Under the pieces are notes generated by a model that was not told the DNA's origin, ran no database searches, and saw only the letters and a program-made list of their open reading frames with translations. The translations under genes and the position numbers were made by a program. This document shows positions 36,559-49,632 of a stretch of 64,000 nt of DNA, in pieces. The stretch comes from Golubevia sp. BC0850 (Eukaryota > Basidiomycota > Exobasidiomycetes > Golubeviales > Golubeviaceae). How positions within the stretch are numbered: the first letter of the stretch is position 1; the number at the start of each line of letters is the position of its first letter. The stretch is from contig JAAVVG010000033.1 in the NCBI GenBank assembly GCA_012976225.1, positions 1 through 64,000 of the forward strand, given 5' to 3'.

Positions 36559-39500
36559 TTAGTTGGACCTTTGCTCTACCAGCTGGTGATGATTACGCTG
36601 CTGCTGCTGCTGAGATTCTTGATTCGAGTCGTGAGAGGGAGTTGCAGCTCTCTGGGGAGTGTGATTGCCAGAGCCGAAGCCTTGATGAGACGCGCCTCTC
36701 GGAGGGAAGTGACCTTGGAATTGCTGAGAGTGAGGGCTGGCGTTGCCAGGCCCTGCATTCTGTTGACCTTGAGCGTAGACCGAAGGAGAAGAAGACGATT
36801 GGTGTTGAGAAGGAGGAGAAGAGGGTCCCCAAGGTGGGTGCCTGTTTTCCGATTCGATGGGACTTCGAGCGTAACCAGATCTTGGAGTTCCATGACCATT
36901 GTTGAGGTTGTGATTGTTGTTCTCGACATATCTCATGGTTGCTGGCGGCTGCATGTGAGGTTGATGCCTGTTATGGACTTCTCCATAAGAAGAATCTGAG
37001 GCCCATTGAGTTCTACCGGGTCCTCCCTTTCCTCCTTTCTGACCCTTGGCATACTTCTCACAGCGCTTGAGGATGTCTCTGGAGGTGAGTTCGGCAGAGG
37101 AACTGAGCAGCTCACGGTCGTAAAGGACAGCAGCGAGCTCGGCAGGAACCTAGAGATGGGGAAACAGGTAGCTTCAAGTCAGTTTCGGTATCACGCCATA
37201 CTTTCAGCTCTTCCATGGATACTCACAGTCCAGAAGTCATCTTGATTTTCGAGCAAGCATAGGATAGCTCTGTTAGCCAAGAACGTCTCGTCTTTCGCAG
37301 GATCTGATCCTTTCGAGTAGAGAATGTTCGGAGCTAGAACTGTCGCCAGATTCTGAAGGTCCATCTTTGAACCTGTCTCCTCGTCGATGTGAGAGAAAGA
37401 GGCGACCCACTTGAGGAAGACGAAGAGAACTTCCATTGTGTCTCTGTGACCTTTCGGCAAGAGAATTGATACCATGTGAAGAATCCTGAGTCTTTCAGCT
37501 TCATCTTCGATTTCTGTTGGGGTGAGCGAAAGAGAGAGAGTGAGAATAAGTCAGTGGCAGGAAAAGCGAGCTAAGGATTAGGAAGTTTCTCGAACTTACT
37601 CTGAGAAGAGACGAAGAGCCTATGAAGCTTAAAAGTCATCAGCGGATCAGGCAATTCCCTCAAGAACTTCTTGAGAAGAGCTGCCAGTTGGACTGGGTTG
37701 TCGTCTCCGAGGTTGACAGCAGCCGGATCTCTATCCAAAGCTTCACTCAAATCCTTCAGTCTTCTGATGTTTCCATTCTTTCTGAAGATTCCTTCGATCG
37801 AAACATCCATCTGTTTCATCTCAGAGATAATGTCGTCAATGAAGGAGGGGACTCGGAGATGGGTGGCAGTAGCTCCCAGAGTCGAATCAGCCCCATTCCT
37901 TTCGACGAGAATGTCCAAAGGGATTCCGAAGACTCCTTTCTTCTTGATCTTCTTATCGTCCTTTCCACCTTTGAAGAGCTTGCCCCAGAATGTGTTCTTC
38001 CTGGTCTCAATAAACTCGATTAGATCGTCTAGAGGCACCATATCCTTGAGAGCTGATTGCTGTAGCGTCATCACAGCCATGTGCTTGACGATGAAGAGTT
38101 CCAGAGCTGAAAGTTCAGAGATGCACCTTCCTCCTTCGTTTGGTAGAGATCGGTGCTGCTCTCTAGCTTGTTCAGCTTCGAGCAGTTGAGGAATGTCAGC
38201 GAGAGTGATCCCTTCTTCTCCTTCCAACATCTGCTGAGCCGCAGCTCCAGCTGGAGAATCGTCATTCGACAGTTGTCGGATAGGTCCATCGTCTCTGATT
38301 CGAACGTCGGTGTTGTGTCTAGCGAAGGCAGGTCTGATCGGAACGATGGAGCCAGCTTCTCCAGGAAGTGGAGACCCGCCTCTCTGCATCTGCTGCTGCT
38401 GCTGATGAATAGAAGACTGCATTCGATTTGGAGAGAGGTCCCTAGAACTCCTTCTGGCTGGAGAAGCGTATCGGCCATCTCTGTCGGCAGGAGACGTCTG
38501 TCTAGGAGAGCTACTACCAGCGATCTGCCTTGGAGATCTCTTCAAGTCAGAACCTGAAGATGGAGCATTGTTCGGACCCGTAGGAGACGCTTTGGTTGGA
38601 TCCCCAGAGCCTGGATGAGTGACTTGGCCAGATGGACTTCCAACCACAGTCGAGATCCTTGGGACCCTGGCTTTTGTTGAGAGCTTCCTATCGAGGTTGA
38701 CTGACTTCATGCGCTTGATGTCCGAAGAATCTCTGTAGGCTTCGTGCATAGGCTGATCATCTTCACCTTCTCTTTGAGGGAGATCCTTGTCTCGACCTTG
38801 ACCTGTTGAGGATGGCAGACTCGACTGAGAGTCATTGAGAAGACCTGCAGATTGAACCGGCGGAGAAGCTGGAACGACTCCTCGCTTCTTGAGAAGAGCT
38901 AGCAATCTGATGAGAGCGACTCGTAGAAGGAAAGCGTACTGCTCCAATCTCGTGACAGTTTGGAAGCCGAGCTTGGCAGCTGCGGTTGCACAATCTGGGC
39001 AGTAGGGAGAGATTACGTTCTGAGCGTGTCTCGATCCATGTCCGGAGATGGTGGAGCCATTGTTTGGATCTTGCTGTCTTCGAGTGACTTCCAAAGAAAA
39101 TTGAGGCGGAGGTAGAGCTGGAGGAATGTTCTCGTCGTCGGTGGCTCCTGCTTCTGGAGCTGAGTTCTTTGATTTCTTCGAGGTCGAATTTGGATCTCTA
39201 GCAGCTGGTCTCTTGCAACCAACGCACTTCAGACAGCTGGTATGCCAACGAAGATTGATTCCCATTCGGACGCACTCCTCCTCGACTGTCTGACCACAGG
39301 AGACACAGAGATCGGTGGCAGATTCTCCTCCGATGACTTGGATCTCTGAACCTGGAGTCGAGGAGCTGTCGTTTGCGCTCTGCTGAGAGGTAGAGGTTGA
39401 GGATCCACTTCCAGTGCTTCTAGGTAAACTCTGATAGCCATAGGCAGGAGCAGCGTGAGTTGAGGTGCTTCCATTGGCGTCGTGATTGGATTCAGAAGAA

Positions 39501-42435
39501 GCTGCGTTGGAACTGGGAGAGGTGGCGTCCTCGATCGAATTGGAAGCTTCCCTAGCCAGAGCTGCCAAAGAAGTCAGGAAAGCTCCGATAGCAGCTCTGT
39601 TTCCGTGTTCTCGGTCCAGCTTCAAGGCTCCAGTCAGAGCGATCCTAATTAGAATCTTGAGGTAGTGAGCGAGACCTGTGACGAGAGAGAGTAATTCTTG
39701 AGTGATCCCCATCCGCCTAGCACCTGTCTCTTGAGTGTGAGAGAGCAAGGAGAAGAAATTGACGATCTTCTTGCAGAGCATCCTAGCTTCCCTGATGTGA
39801 GAGATTCCTTTAGCTCCTTCCTTCCTGAATTCTGCTTCGAGATCATCGATCGAAGCGAACAAGATCTCTACGTGCAGAATGAACCTTTCAGCCATTCTGA
39901 CTCCATTGAGATATCTTCCACTGCTAACGTGTCTCAGCATCTCCGAGATGCAGGCAGCAGAGCTCTCCTCGAAAGCAGAAAGGACAGTCCAGATCCTGTA
40001 GACCTGCTCCTCCGTCTGCTTTTGCTTCTGCTTGAGTGACGAAGGAGTCTCATTGGCTTCCGTTTCCAGAGCCTCCGCGGAGGGAGCGTCGGTGGCTGAA
40101 GCGTTGGTGACTGGGGCGACTCCAGAGTTCGAAGGTTCCGGCGTCTCAGCTGCCATCGTCGGCTCAGCTCCGACTCCTTCCTTCGGCGTAGAGCCGGTCG
40201 GATAGAGCTTGATGTTCCAGAATTTGTGAATCATGTAGCATTCGGGATGCCAGTGCTCATCTTTGTTGTTCCTGTTGATCTCAACGAATTGCTTCAAGAT
40301 GGCAGTTCTACAACCTGTACATCTGATAGCGAACCTCGTAGAGTAATGGAAGTGGCAGAAGACTCGCCCATCGTGCTCGTAGTAAGAGTCTTGAGGTCCA
40401 AAGACAGTGGGGCAGATAGAGCAGGTGAAATGTTCGACGTGGAACTTCATTCCTAGAGCTGTGATGTAGCTTCCTCGAAGAGCTCCGCCGCACTTGGCAC
40501 AGAGAAGATCCAGCCTCCTAAAGTAGTCGGTCTCACAGAGAGGGAAGAGCTTTCCGCTCCCTGATGAAGATTTCTCGACTCTCCTCTCCTTCTCGCCATT
40601 CTCTCGTTCTTTGTCCTTATCCGCTGAGGTGGAAGAGATAGCGGAACCGGAAGGCGAAGAATCGATCATGTCGTCTGTTGCTGGGAAGAACTTGCCGGCT
40701 ACTACTTTGTTACAGTCCTGAAGAGGCGAGAGGGGGAAGAGAGTGAAGGAGAAGGAAATTGAGAAGAGATGTCGAGTGAGCAAGGGAGAACGTAAAGAAA
40801 CAGAAACTGTGACACTCGATCAATCTACGACAGATTCTTGCTTCTCTCCAGCAAGTATATCTGTCTCCCAACGCAGGAAAGCATCGATAGTTGGGACCCT
40901 GAGGGCTCTGAGAACAGGACCACTTGCTCTCGATGCCCACTCCCGCTGGGGAGAAGGCAAATATAGAAGACCTAGAGAAGGCTAGGGTTCATCTCAGAGG
41001 ATAGTAGCAAGAACTACCAGGGGTAGAGAAAGAGCAGCGCCCTTTCAGCTGCATCCCTCCATCTAGAGCAGCACTTAGGCTCTTCACCCCTCCCACTTCC
41101 CTGACATCAGCCCCTTTCTCTCAACTCCTCCTTTCAGTCCTAGAACCTCAAAAGAGAAAAGAGCGACCTTTGGCCTCAAGAGCCCGCGCGCTCACTTGCT
41201 TCCCCACACTCCCTTCTCCACCCCTAACCTTCTCTTGCCTCGACTCATTTCCATCTGCCCTTTCTTCTCTTTCGAAAAGCACTCACCTTGCATCTAAAGC
41301 AGTCCAAATGATACACAGCACCCAACGCCCTCACAAATTGACCAGTCATTGGCTTCTGACAAGCAGCGCAAGCTTGATCTCTCCTTCTGCTTGAGCTACC
41401 ACTTCCAGACTCCTTCTTGGCCACAGCAGTTGAAGTTGAAGCGCCAGAGGAAGTTGGAACCTCCTTAATTGATGCTTGGGCTGGCATAGTAGAAGCAGGA
41501 GGGAAGTTGTGAGAGGAAGAGGCATGGCCTGGAGTAGCTACAGCTGAATTGCCTCCTGCTGACGAGGAAGCCGACCCCAACGTTGCGCTTCCACCAGAGT
41601 TGCCTGCTGCTCCTCCAGACTGACTTGATGTAGCAGTCATTCCAACCGCGCCGAATCCATAACTTCCAGGGAGACCGTTGTGACCCGTTCCACTCGTAGG
41701 TGAACCGGAGGTCGAGCCACTACCAGATCTGGGATAAGAGGAGAGGATGGGTTGGTTGGACTCGCCAGAATTCTGCCTTGAAGGTGGACCTGGTGGTCTG
41801 TTGCTGTTGCTATTGCTTCCACCACCTTGCTCTCTGGTGCTGTAGCTTGAATTAGAGCGAGTGTCGATTCTGGGAGGGGGTTGACGAACCGGGTTTTGTT
41901 GTTGCTGGTTGGAGGAGTTGTGAGAGGAGGAAGACATCTTTGAAGGGGAGGAAGAGTAGGTATTCCCATTACTTGAATTGTTCTGATTGTTGTATCTCCT
42001 TTCTTCATCCCCCGATTGCCTGAGGTTGTTGGAGCTGTGGCTGTTGGGTACACCAAAGGGAGAGGACTGAGATTCAAGCCTTTCTCTTTCAGCCTCCCAA
42101 TTCCAACCTGAATCTCCAGCTCTAGACTTGATCCTATCCATGTCTTGCCTTCTAGTGTTTGAAGAAGAATTTGAGTTTGGAGGTGGTTGGTTTCGTCTGC
42201 TGTCGGGGTTGCTGGTGCTGGCTAGTTGGAGGGTGTCAGATTGATGCTGATCTGTAGGTTCTGGTTGAAGTTGAGGTTGAAGATGGTTATTGAGTTCTGA
42301 TGGGTCTGGTATGTAACTACTATTGTGAGAGAGATTGCCGGTACTACCTGAAGTCTCCATCGTCCTTGTTCTTGTAGGGAAAGTAGAGGTGCTGGGACTG
42401 GTGGGATTGCCATCCTGCTCCTGGCTTGAACTCAT
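36559..42435 (-). CDS. LRG1: LIM-domain RhoGAP (Lrg1 type)
   Basis: Four exons (42435-41287, 40717-37600, 37513-37227, 37149-36559) join in phase to 1714 aa. The protein switches off Rho-type GTPases; yeast Lrg1 acts on Rho1 in wall synthesis. The first 350 residues are disordered and Ser/Asn/Gln-rich. LIM1 starts CAACQKPMTGQFVRALG and is split by a 569-nt intron before DCNKVVAGKFFP. LIM2 is CAKCGGALRGSYITALGMKF and LIM3 begins RCTGCRTAILKQF. A further LIM-like zinc module starts CVSCGQTVEEECVRMG. The RhoGAP domain (about residues 1300-1510) has the arginine finger in EGIFRKNGNIRRL, then KKFLRELPDPL and NLATVLAPNIL. The Gln/Asn/Pro-rich tail includes a CAG-type run near 36600. It is longer than yeast Lrg1 (1017 aa) because of disordered linkers. 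Confidence 0.93.
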
Positions 42436-42972
42436 GTCAAGAGCGCAGTGGAGTGGATCGAAGTCTCGATTGAGAGAGAACCTTCGACTGAATGTTGGTG
42501 ATGTTCAGGTGGGAAGAGAGGATTGAAAAGTGCGACTTAGTGGTGGTGGTGGGAAAGAAGGAGGAAAGCACTCGTGTGCCACGATTCCACCTGGTATGAT
42601 TTATGACCTCTGCAAAACAGGTGTGAAATTGAGTTGGGATCAACAGCTTCCAAATACTTGTACACAGCACGCAGAGCACACAGTCTGAAGCAATTCACAG
42701 CACGGGAGGAGAGAGGACGGAGCAAGAGGGAGTGCCAACAGCTACATAGCTTGCCCTCCTGTCCTGTCTCTTGGGACGGAGAATTGGGATGGAATGACAA
42801 GCAATTTGAAGCAATTCAATCTGAAACTCCCAAATTGTCCAACAGCATCGATTTGAACTGAATCGAGTGAGAGGGAATATGCCTCGTCACTTTGATCGCA
42901 AGGGAGACTAACCTTCTCTCCCAACCACATCTATTCCAGCTCTTAATACGCTGCTCACCACTACCCATCAAA
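42436..42972. promoter_or_regulatory. Divergent promoter region, LIM-RhoGAP / RPN12
   Basis: 537 bp separate the divergent starts. The sequence contains no convincing gene; a frame of 87 residues on the minus strand lacks support. No proteasome control element matching the yeast motif is seen. Confidence 0.45.
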
Positions 42973-44564
42973 ATGAGCTCTCCTCTAGTAAATCAGCATT
43001 CTCAACTCCTATCAGCTTTCTCTTCCAGTTCCCCCGATCTGGCCTCGATAGGCAAGCAGCTCTCCTCTCTCAAGATCCTCTTGACCACCACTGGTCTCCT
43101 CTTCCCGTCTTCAGACTCAGATCCAAAGGAGTTAGCTCTAGCGAGGGATGTTCTAGAAATAGGCGCCTACTGGAGTGTTAGAGTGAGGGATACAAAGGCT
43201 TTCGATAGGTATATGGATCTACTTAAAGGTTTCTATGATTTGAGGTTAGTATCTGTCGATCAGTAGTCGAACAGGCTCGTCGAAGGTAGTGCAGAGGACA
43301 TCGGATCGGCGAATTATTCATGATGGTGTGCTTGCAGCTAAATAAAGCATCATCGAAGGACAGGCTGGAGGGGTTGGAGGAGGGGAGATAAGTGGAGAGG
43401 AATGAAGTGGTGATCGTTGGGTCTCTCCTTCTTTCCCTTTTTTAATGAGAGTCGTACCAAGCAAGAACTTGATGAATTCGTTCGCACAAACTGGGGATTC
43501 TCAGCTGGGTTCTTCAGGCGCAAGGAATTTGGCTGAAAATGTGACGCTAGAGGTGACCTCGATCAGACGGCTAAGCAGATAGAGCTAATCCAAATTGTTT
43601 TAGTGATTGAAGTGTTCGATGGCTCTTTGTCTCACTACTCTTCAAAAGATGGACGGCAGCAAAGTAGAGGGGTTTCGATGAGCATACATTCCCAATCTCT
43701 ACCTACCACCACCCTTGTCCAGTCACTTTCCCCTTCTTCTTCTTCTCGACTCTGAACAAATTACCCCTTCTTTTCCTCGAAATTCTTCTCTACGTCAGTT
43801 TCCTCCTCACACCTTCTCAAAATCAAGCTCCTCTTCTCGGTCTATCTCTTCTACGTCTTCTCTCTTCAAACTCCATCGCCGCCTTCCACACAACTCTAGA
43901 AACCTTACCAATCGAATTGACTAGAGATTCAATCTACATTCAACATCCAATCAACCTCGAAAGATGGCTTATGGAAGGTAGTTACAGTAAGGTTTGGAGA
44001 GCTAGGCAAGAAGCTCCAAAGGAGGAATACAAGTACTTTGTTGATGGATTGATGGGAACGATCAGGTGAGCTTCAAATTTCGAAATTCCGAATCTATCAA
44101 GGCTCTGGCTATCTTTGTCAAAGCAGACGCGATCCCTGGACTGGACTCGAGAAGATCTTGTACAGCCAGTTTGCTGATCCCTTCCATCTGCCCTTTCTTC
44201 TTCTTCTTCTTCTGAACTCGATTCTCTCAGACACGAAATTGCCTCTTGCGAGGAGAAGGCTTATGACTCTCTGCCACTTTCAGATGCTGCCACTTTGCTC
44301 TTCTTCGATAACATGCAAGACATGCTTACCTTTGCAAATGACGTGAGTTCTTCCCTTACTTTCTTTGTGATCCATCACGAAATCTAAAATATCTCCTTCC
44401 TGCTATCTTTGGGTTCTCAGCGCGGTTGGCAAATTGATCCATCAACTCAGATTGTTCACTTCACGAATAAAGCAGCTTTGGCTGCTGCAGGTAGAGCCAT
44501 TCCAAAGAAGGCAACTATCACTGACAACCTCAACTTTGCAAAGGAGCTCGAGAGTATTGTCTGA
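42973..44564 (+). CDS. RPN12: 26S proteasome lid subunit Rpn12
   Basis: Four exons (42973-43244, 43799-44065, 44231-44342, 44421-44564) join in phase to 264 aa, close to yeast Rpn12 (274). Rpn12 is the last subunit to join the regulatory-particle lid. Recognisable features are LSSLKILLTTTGLLFP near the start, LLGLSLLRLLSSNSIAAFHT, the PCI/CSN8-like core LERWLMEGSYSKVWRARQEA, HEIASCEEKAYDSLPLSDAA, LLFFDNMQDMLTFANDRGW, and the C-terminus FAKELESIV (family end xxQLExIV). Intron 1 is 554 nt and uses a GTTAGT donor; only the acceptor at 43798 restores the family sequence. Confidence 0.9.
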
Positions 44565-44765
44565 GAGCTTCCAAAGTTGGTCTTTTCTTTGTGGGATTGG
44601 GAAAGAAGGAAGGGATGGGTCAGAGGGTGAAGAGATCGCGAAGCGAATCGGCTTTCAAAAGCCATTGTATCATCACAGTGGGTTGAAATAGTACAAGACT
44701 CAATACAAATTGAAAAATAGACAGATGTGCATGATGTACTGCGTCGTTCTTGACCATCGCTTCCC

Positions 44766-47083
44766 TCAGACCACCCATCTGAAGCTTGGATTCTTCCAAC
44801 CATCAGCCAACAAAGAAGTGTCGACGTCCTGAGCTCTCAAGAAAACTCCCTGTTCTTCATTTCTCCTCCTGTTGTCCCACCTCTGATAAAGGCCCCAGCT
44901 AAAGGTGGTCAATAAACAGATTCCGGCAAAAGTAGCGGAGACCGCTATGGCTGGAGTGTAGCGAGGTTCATCTTGAGTTCTGAAAACGTTAGACGAGATC
45001 AAGCCAGCCGAATTCGCTATAGCGACTGCTACTCCAGCGATCAAAGCTCTCTATTGAGGATGAGATGGGATGGAATGAGAAGCGAAGGTCAGAAAGGGAG
45101 ATTGCAAGACTCAAGCGACGACACAGTAAGACTGACCTTGGACTCAGAGGCTGTGTTGTTTGAATACCATGTAGAGACTAGAACGGAAGGCTGAGGTACA
45201 GGGAAGAGAGAAGAGAGGTGAGCTGGACGCCGACAACACTAGACCAAAACACCTGAATACTTACAGCAAATGCACCACAAGACACAAAGAACACAGCCAC
45301 GTAAGTTCCAGTCTTATTTTCCAAGGGATCCAAAGCACCAAGCATAATCCATCCGACGAGTCCAGTAGTGAGAGCCAAACAGATGTGACCTGATCGTTCT
45401 CTAAAGTAGTCGCTGGACTGAGTCAGAACAAAGAGAAAGACGGTGGCGACGATACTTGGGAAGACCGTAAAGAGGTTGGTCTTGATAGTCGAATAACCGA
45501 GTCTAGCGACGATTTGAGCACTGAAGTTGTTGACCGATGCTAATGGGACTCCAAATGAGAATGAGATTAAAGCCCAGACCAACATTCTAACATCGGCTAG
45601 AGGTCGTAGTGATTGTTTCCAGTTGAGTTTCTCGTCGATTTCCGAGCTGGAATCCCTTTGGATCCTCATGATGGCCAGTTCTCTTTCTCTAGGTGTAAGG
45701 AAATTTGCAGTAGAGGGCGAACCTGGAAGGATTAGGAATGCCAAAGCAGCGAACAGGACTGTAGCTCCACCTGCAATCAGTGAAGGACACGAAGGAGAAA
45801 GGTTAGATCAGACCAGAAGGGGCGGATTTCATTTCTTCTTCTACCTGGAACTTACCTTCGACCCAGAAAAGGTACATCCAGTTGGAGTACTGAGTGTTTC
45901 TGATTCTGAAGACACCGAAAGAAATCAATCCTGAAAATCCGCTAGCGATACTGGCTGCACCGTAGAAGATTCCTAGCCTTCCTGCAAGTTCGTTACGACG
46001 ATAGAAAGTGGATAGATAGAAGATGACACCAGCCAAGATCGGAGATTCGAAGATACCAAGGAAGAATCGAATCGCGAAGAGACTGATTGGTGAGAAGAGT
46101 TTGGGGGGAGTCAATGAGGTGATAAACCTGTCGGGACTCTGGTCTCTCTCAAGCGCAAGTCCTAACTCACGAGCTGAAATTCTTGCAAAGAGGAGTCAAG
46201 AGAGCAGTAGCACCGAAACAAGCAGCCAGGATAGGTAGAACCCTAGCAGCGCCGAATCGTTTGACGACTAAGGTCATGAAAGGTCCAGATAGACAGAATG
46301 GAACGTAGAAGATCATGACTAGTAAGGTCCTGTTTGAGAGAAGAAGTGCCCTCTGGTCAGCCGAACATTTCCAAAGAGTCATGCCAGAACGGAAAAATGA
46401 CTATACTCACCATTGATTACCTTGAAGATTGAGGTCGGCGGAGAAGCTGTTAGTTGGTCCTCCATTCGGATTGATCTCAGCGGTCTTGTCAGTCGTTTTC
46501 GCATTGGATAAGTTACCTTTGTCGAGAGCGTTCTGAAAGTGGGGAGAAGTGGAAGAGAAAGGGTTGGATAGTTAAAGATCAGCGGCGGCGAACAATGAGC
46601 GTCCGGTTTGATGGGATGAACGAGAACTCACAAATAAATCTAGGGAAGGGATGAAAAGGTGGGAAAGAAATAGAGAATTGTGAGCTGGTTGAAGGTTGAG
46701 AAAAGACCTCTGCGTCGACCGCCACACTCTTGCCAAAAACCGGATCCTCTCAATCCTCAAATCTTCAAACATAGTGCTTCGTTCAAATTTAACGGCCCCT
46801 CATTTAGAGAGATTCACTCACATAGAATAGTTAGAACGGGTAACAAAGTCAAATCGAACTTCCAAACCAATCTCCTTATCGCTTTTCTGTCCTCTTCGGA
46901 CTCGACTCCTTCTTCCACTCTATCCTTCTTCCTTTCTCCCTTATCCATAGTTATAAGATCTAGCTCCATTGACCCTTGATTTGTCTTTTCGTTCTTGCCA
47001 AAGTCATCTTCGTGAGAGTGGACTTGTGCTACAGGCTTGAAGTCTGATTCGGAGTGATCCTTTTGATCGGAGGAGCTTGACAT
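44766..47083 (-). CDS. MFS anion:cation symporter (Dal5/Tna1 family)
   Basis: Eight exons join in phase to 555 aa: 47083-46822, an 8-nt microexon 46639-46632, 46532-46411, 46329-46171, 46127-45856, 45770-45265, 45190-45137 and 45050-44766. The family imports organic anions such as allantoate, nicotinate or tartrate with protons across the plasma membrane. Landmarks: VWKFDLTLLPVLTIL in TM1, then YLFNALDKGNLSNAK, the repeat-1 motif SGPFMTLVVKRFGAARVLP, RFFLGIFESPILAGVIFY, YSNWMYLFWVEG, and WYSNNTASESKRALIAGVAV. The charged cytosolic N-terminus has about 70 residues. The microexon encodes part of YLF and its splice sites are canonical. The substrate cannot be told from sequence. Confidence 0.85.
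46632..46639 (-). other. 8-nt microexon of the MFS gene
   Basis: ATTTATTT lies between a TAG acceptor and a GTGAGT donor. It joins the CTAT end of exon 1 to AACGCTCTC of exon 3, giving L-Y-L-F-N-A-L-D, which is the family consensus. Skipping it removes 8 nt and shifts the frame. Confidence 0.8.
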
Positions 47084-47440
47084 GTTGAAGAGATGGAGAG
47101 TTGAGGTAGAACGAGTTGAGAAGGGAAAGGAGAATGAGGTTCGCTTTATATCTGATAGGAGGCGGTCAGGGCTCAACGATAATCGATAAGGACGTCAGGT
47201 GCGAGTGGGGAGATATGGGTCCCCCACTCGCCATCTTATCGGAGATCAGAGGAGAAAGGATGTCTATCAGAATATTGCCGAGGCTCATACCATGTAATGA
47301 GATAAAAAAAGTCAGATACGAATAGATGCGTCTTGTACAAGTCAATTAAGAGATGAAATCGAAGAGAGATCGTAGATGCCAGATCCACGAGCCCCCACTC
47401 TGACGCCACTATCCCTGAATCACTGATAGTCGAACCAAAT
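47084..47440. other. Intergenic region upstream of MFS gene
   Basis: About 360 bp between two minus-strand genes: promoter of the transporter and 3' flank of the bestrophin-like gene. It holds the palindrome-like pairs ATCTGATAG and CTATCAGAATA but no recognised site. Confidence 0.35.
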
Positions 47441-49257
47441 CTATTCAGGTTCATCTCCATCTCCACCCACACCTTCTTCATGAGAAACCATGAGATGTTC
47501 GATTTCATGTCTCATAGAAGCGCAGAAAAGATCCAAAGGGTGATCAGAAGCATCATCTCCAAAAGGAGATTCAACTTCAGATGCGATACCTTCTAGACCG
47601 ATCAAAGTGATAGAGACGAGTGTAACGAAGGGGATCATCCTGAACCAAATGGACAAGAAGAAGAAAGGGCGGGAGATCAGTTAAGCTTTACACTAGTGAG
47701 AGAGCTACGAGAAGATTAGAGGAGTGCTCTTGGCTACTGACCTCCAAGAAAGTTCAGAAACCAAAGTCAAAGGTAAAGCTATCAAATAAAGTAATGTAGC
47801 CTGTTTCAAATGAATTCCATAGATCACGGGGACTGTAGAAAAGTATGAAAGGTTAGTAAAACCCCTTCAGAGCTCCTCAGAAACGCTACTGATTTTTGCA
47901 AACTTACTCTGAGTAGTAACTATTCTTTCCATATTCCCTAATTCACTAGTTAAGCTAGCAATTGCAGTATTCAAATTATTGAATCCAGCTGGCCCTAGAT
48001 CATTGATCATTCCACTCTTCTTACAACCAGTGAAATATCTAGAAAGTTCCCATAGAGTTAAAAGTGGTAAAGAAATTGGAACTTTAGATAAGTTTTCATT
48101 GAAATCTTCTAGAGAATGCGATTTGGTTGAAAGTTTTGAACCACTTCTGTATGCGTTGTCGTTCAGAGGGGTGGTTTCATTCGCTTCTAAATCTGATGTG
48201 CTATAAGTACTTGAAGAAGGATGTTCAGAGGAACCTTCCCCATTAAATCTAGATCTCAACCCTTGATCTTCAGATGAAGATTTTCCTTTACCTTCCATTT
48301 CAGCCAAACTACTCTTCTTAATCAAAGTACTATTCTTACTCTTACTCCATAATTTCTTAATTTCCACCGGTAAAATTCCATCATAATCTTCCCATTCGAT
48401 TCCATTTTCCTCCCTTAGAAGATGTTTAGTAGAATATAGAAATAAAACTAACAACCTTAGAGCTCTTTTCTTTCTTTCAAACCTTCTTTTCAAAACTTTC
48501 TCTGAAGGCTGAACATTCTCTATCTTGATGGTTTTGATTCCATCGATTTCGACTTCGATCTTAGTAGGTATTGAAGCTCTGATATCAAAATTCAACCAAA
48601 TGAAACGTGAAAGGTTACGAATGTTTGATTGAGCGTCTTGAAATTGTTTTCTGCCTTCATACCAACGGTCGAAAGCACTCGTGTTTCGATATACGACCAA
48701 GAGGGTGACTACAAAACTCAGAGGTCCGATTACTGAAGATGGAGCTGTCCAGCCACGTTGATACTGGAGAGGAGTAGATCAGAGTAGAAGGGAGAGAGCG
48801 AAGGGGAGAGATTACAGATAGGGGGTGAACCGGTGAAGAGAAAAGACGAGTCAAACGATGTGTTCTTCTCTTACTTCTGAGAATCATTTCGTCAAGAACT
48901 CTGTCTGAACTTGTTCTAAACTATGAACTTACGACAATATCAGCAGCAGCTACGATTGCAGACCACAGAGTGATCCAGAAAACGCTTCCATAAATACGTG
49001 GCAGAACTGAGCCAGTGATTCTGATTGCGTCAGTAAAGAATGAGAATCTTGAAAGCTATGTCAATGAGAAAGTCGAGAAAAGAAGGTTAGAGTGAGAAGA
49101 TATGTAGATGGCAACCCTCGTTCGTTCGTTGGTTCGCAAGTGAACTGACCTTTAACCTTCTACCCTCACGTTCTTGTTGTTGCCTGAACAATTTGAAAGC
49201 GTCAAGCTCTGAAAGATCTGGTAAATTTGGAACTGAAGGAAGGTTTAGACTTTCCAT
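47441..49257 (-). CDS. Bestrophin-like anion channel (UPF0187)
   Basis: Five exons (49257-49150, 49055-48933, 48763-47908, 47832-47742, 47639-47441) join in phase to 458 aa. Family landmarks are a TM1 region (ITGSVLPRIYGSVFWITLWS), LSFVVTLLVVYRNTSAFDRW with YEGRKQFQDAQ, the TM pair IHLKQATLLYLIALPLTLV and MIPFVTLVSITLIGLEGIAS, and the acidic EVESPFGDD..SDHPLDLF near the C-terminus. Such proteins form chloride-type channels, in fungi of unknown location. A Ser/Glu-rich insert of about 100 residues (near residues 190-300) sits between the helices. Two introns use GTCAGT donors, unlike most here. Confidence 0.85.
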
Positions 49258-49632
49258 CTCGTATGATGATTATTGCGGCTGTGAAGCGTGAAGTGAGAGA
49301 GATGATGCGATTTCGAGGAAGGAGCTCATTCCCTCGTGCGAGCCACGAGAATGGGATCACTACGATTCATGACATGATTTTACAAAGTGAATCGATAGAG
49401 AATAGAATAATTTCATGTTGCAACTTCTCAGCATTAACAGAATAGATAGAGAGAAAGAAAAAGAGTATGAAATCAGATCAATCAAAGATTATCTCGCTCT
49501 CTTCGTCAATTCGAGATCAAGATCACTTTCCGCTTGATTTTTAGCGTGTTTGTTCCCAATCTTCCAATCTTCTTCTGTTCTTCCCAAACTTCTTTCTTCC
49601 CGCCCTCTACCTCGAATTAACTTAGGCCAATA
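49258..49632. promoter_or_regulatory. Divergent promoter, bestrophin-like / HMG-CoA synthase
   Basis: 375 bp between divergent starts. I searched by eye for sterol-response-like sites (ATCACNCCAC) and found no convincing match. Confidence 0.4.
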
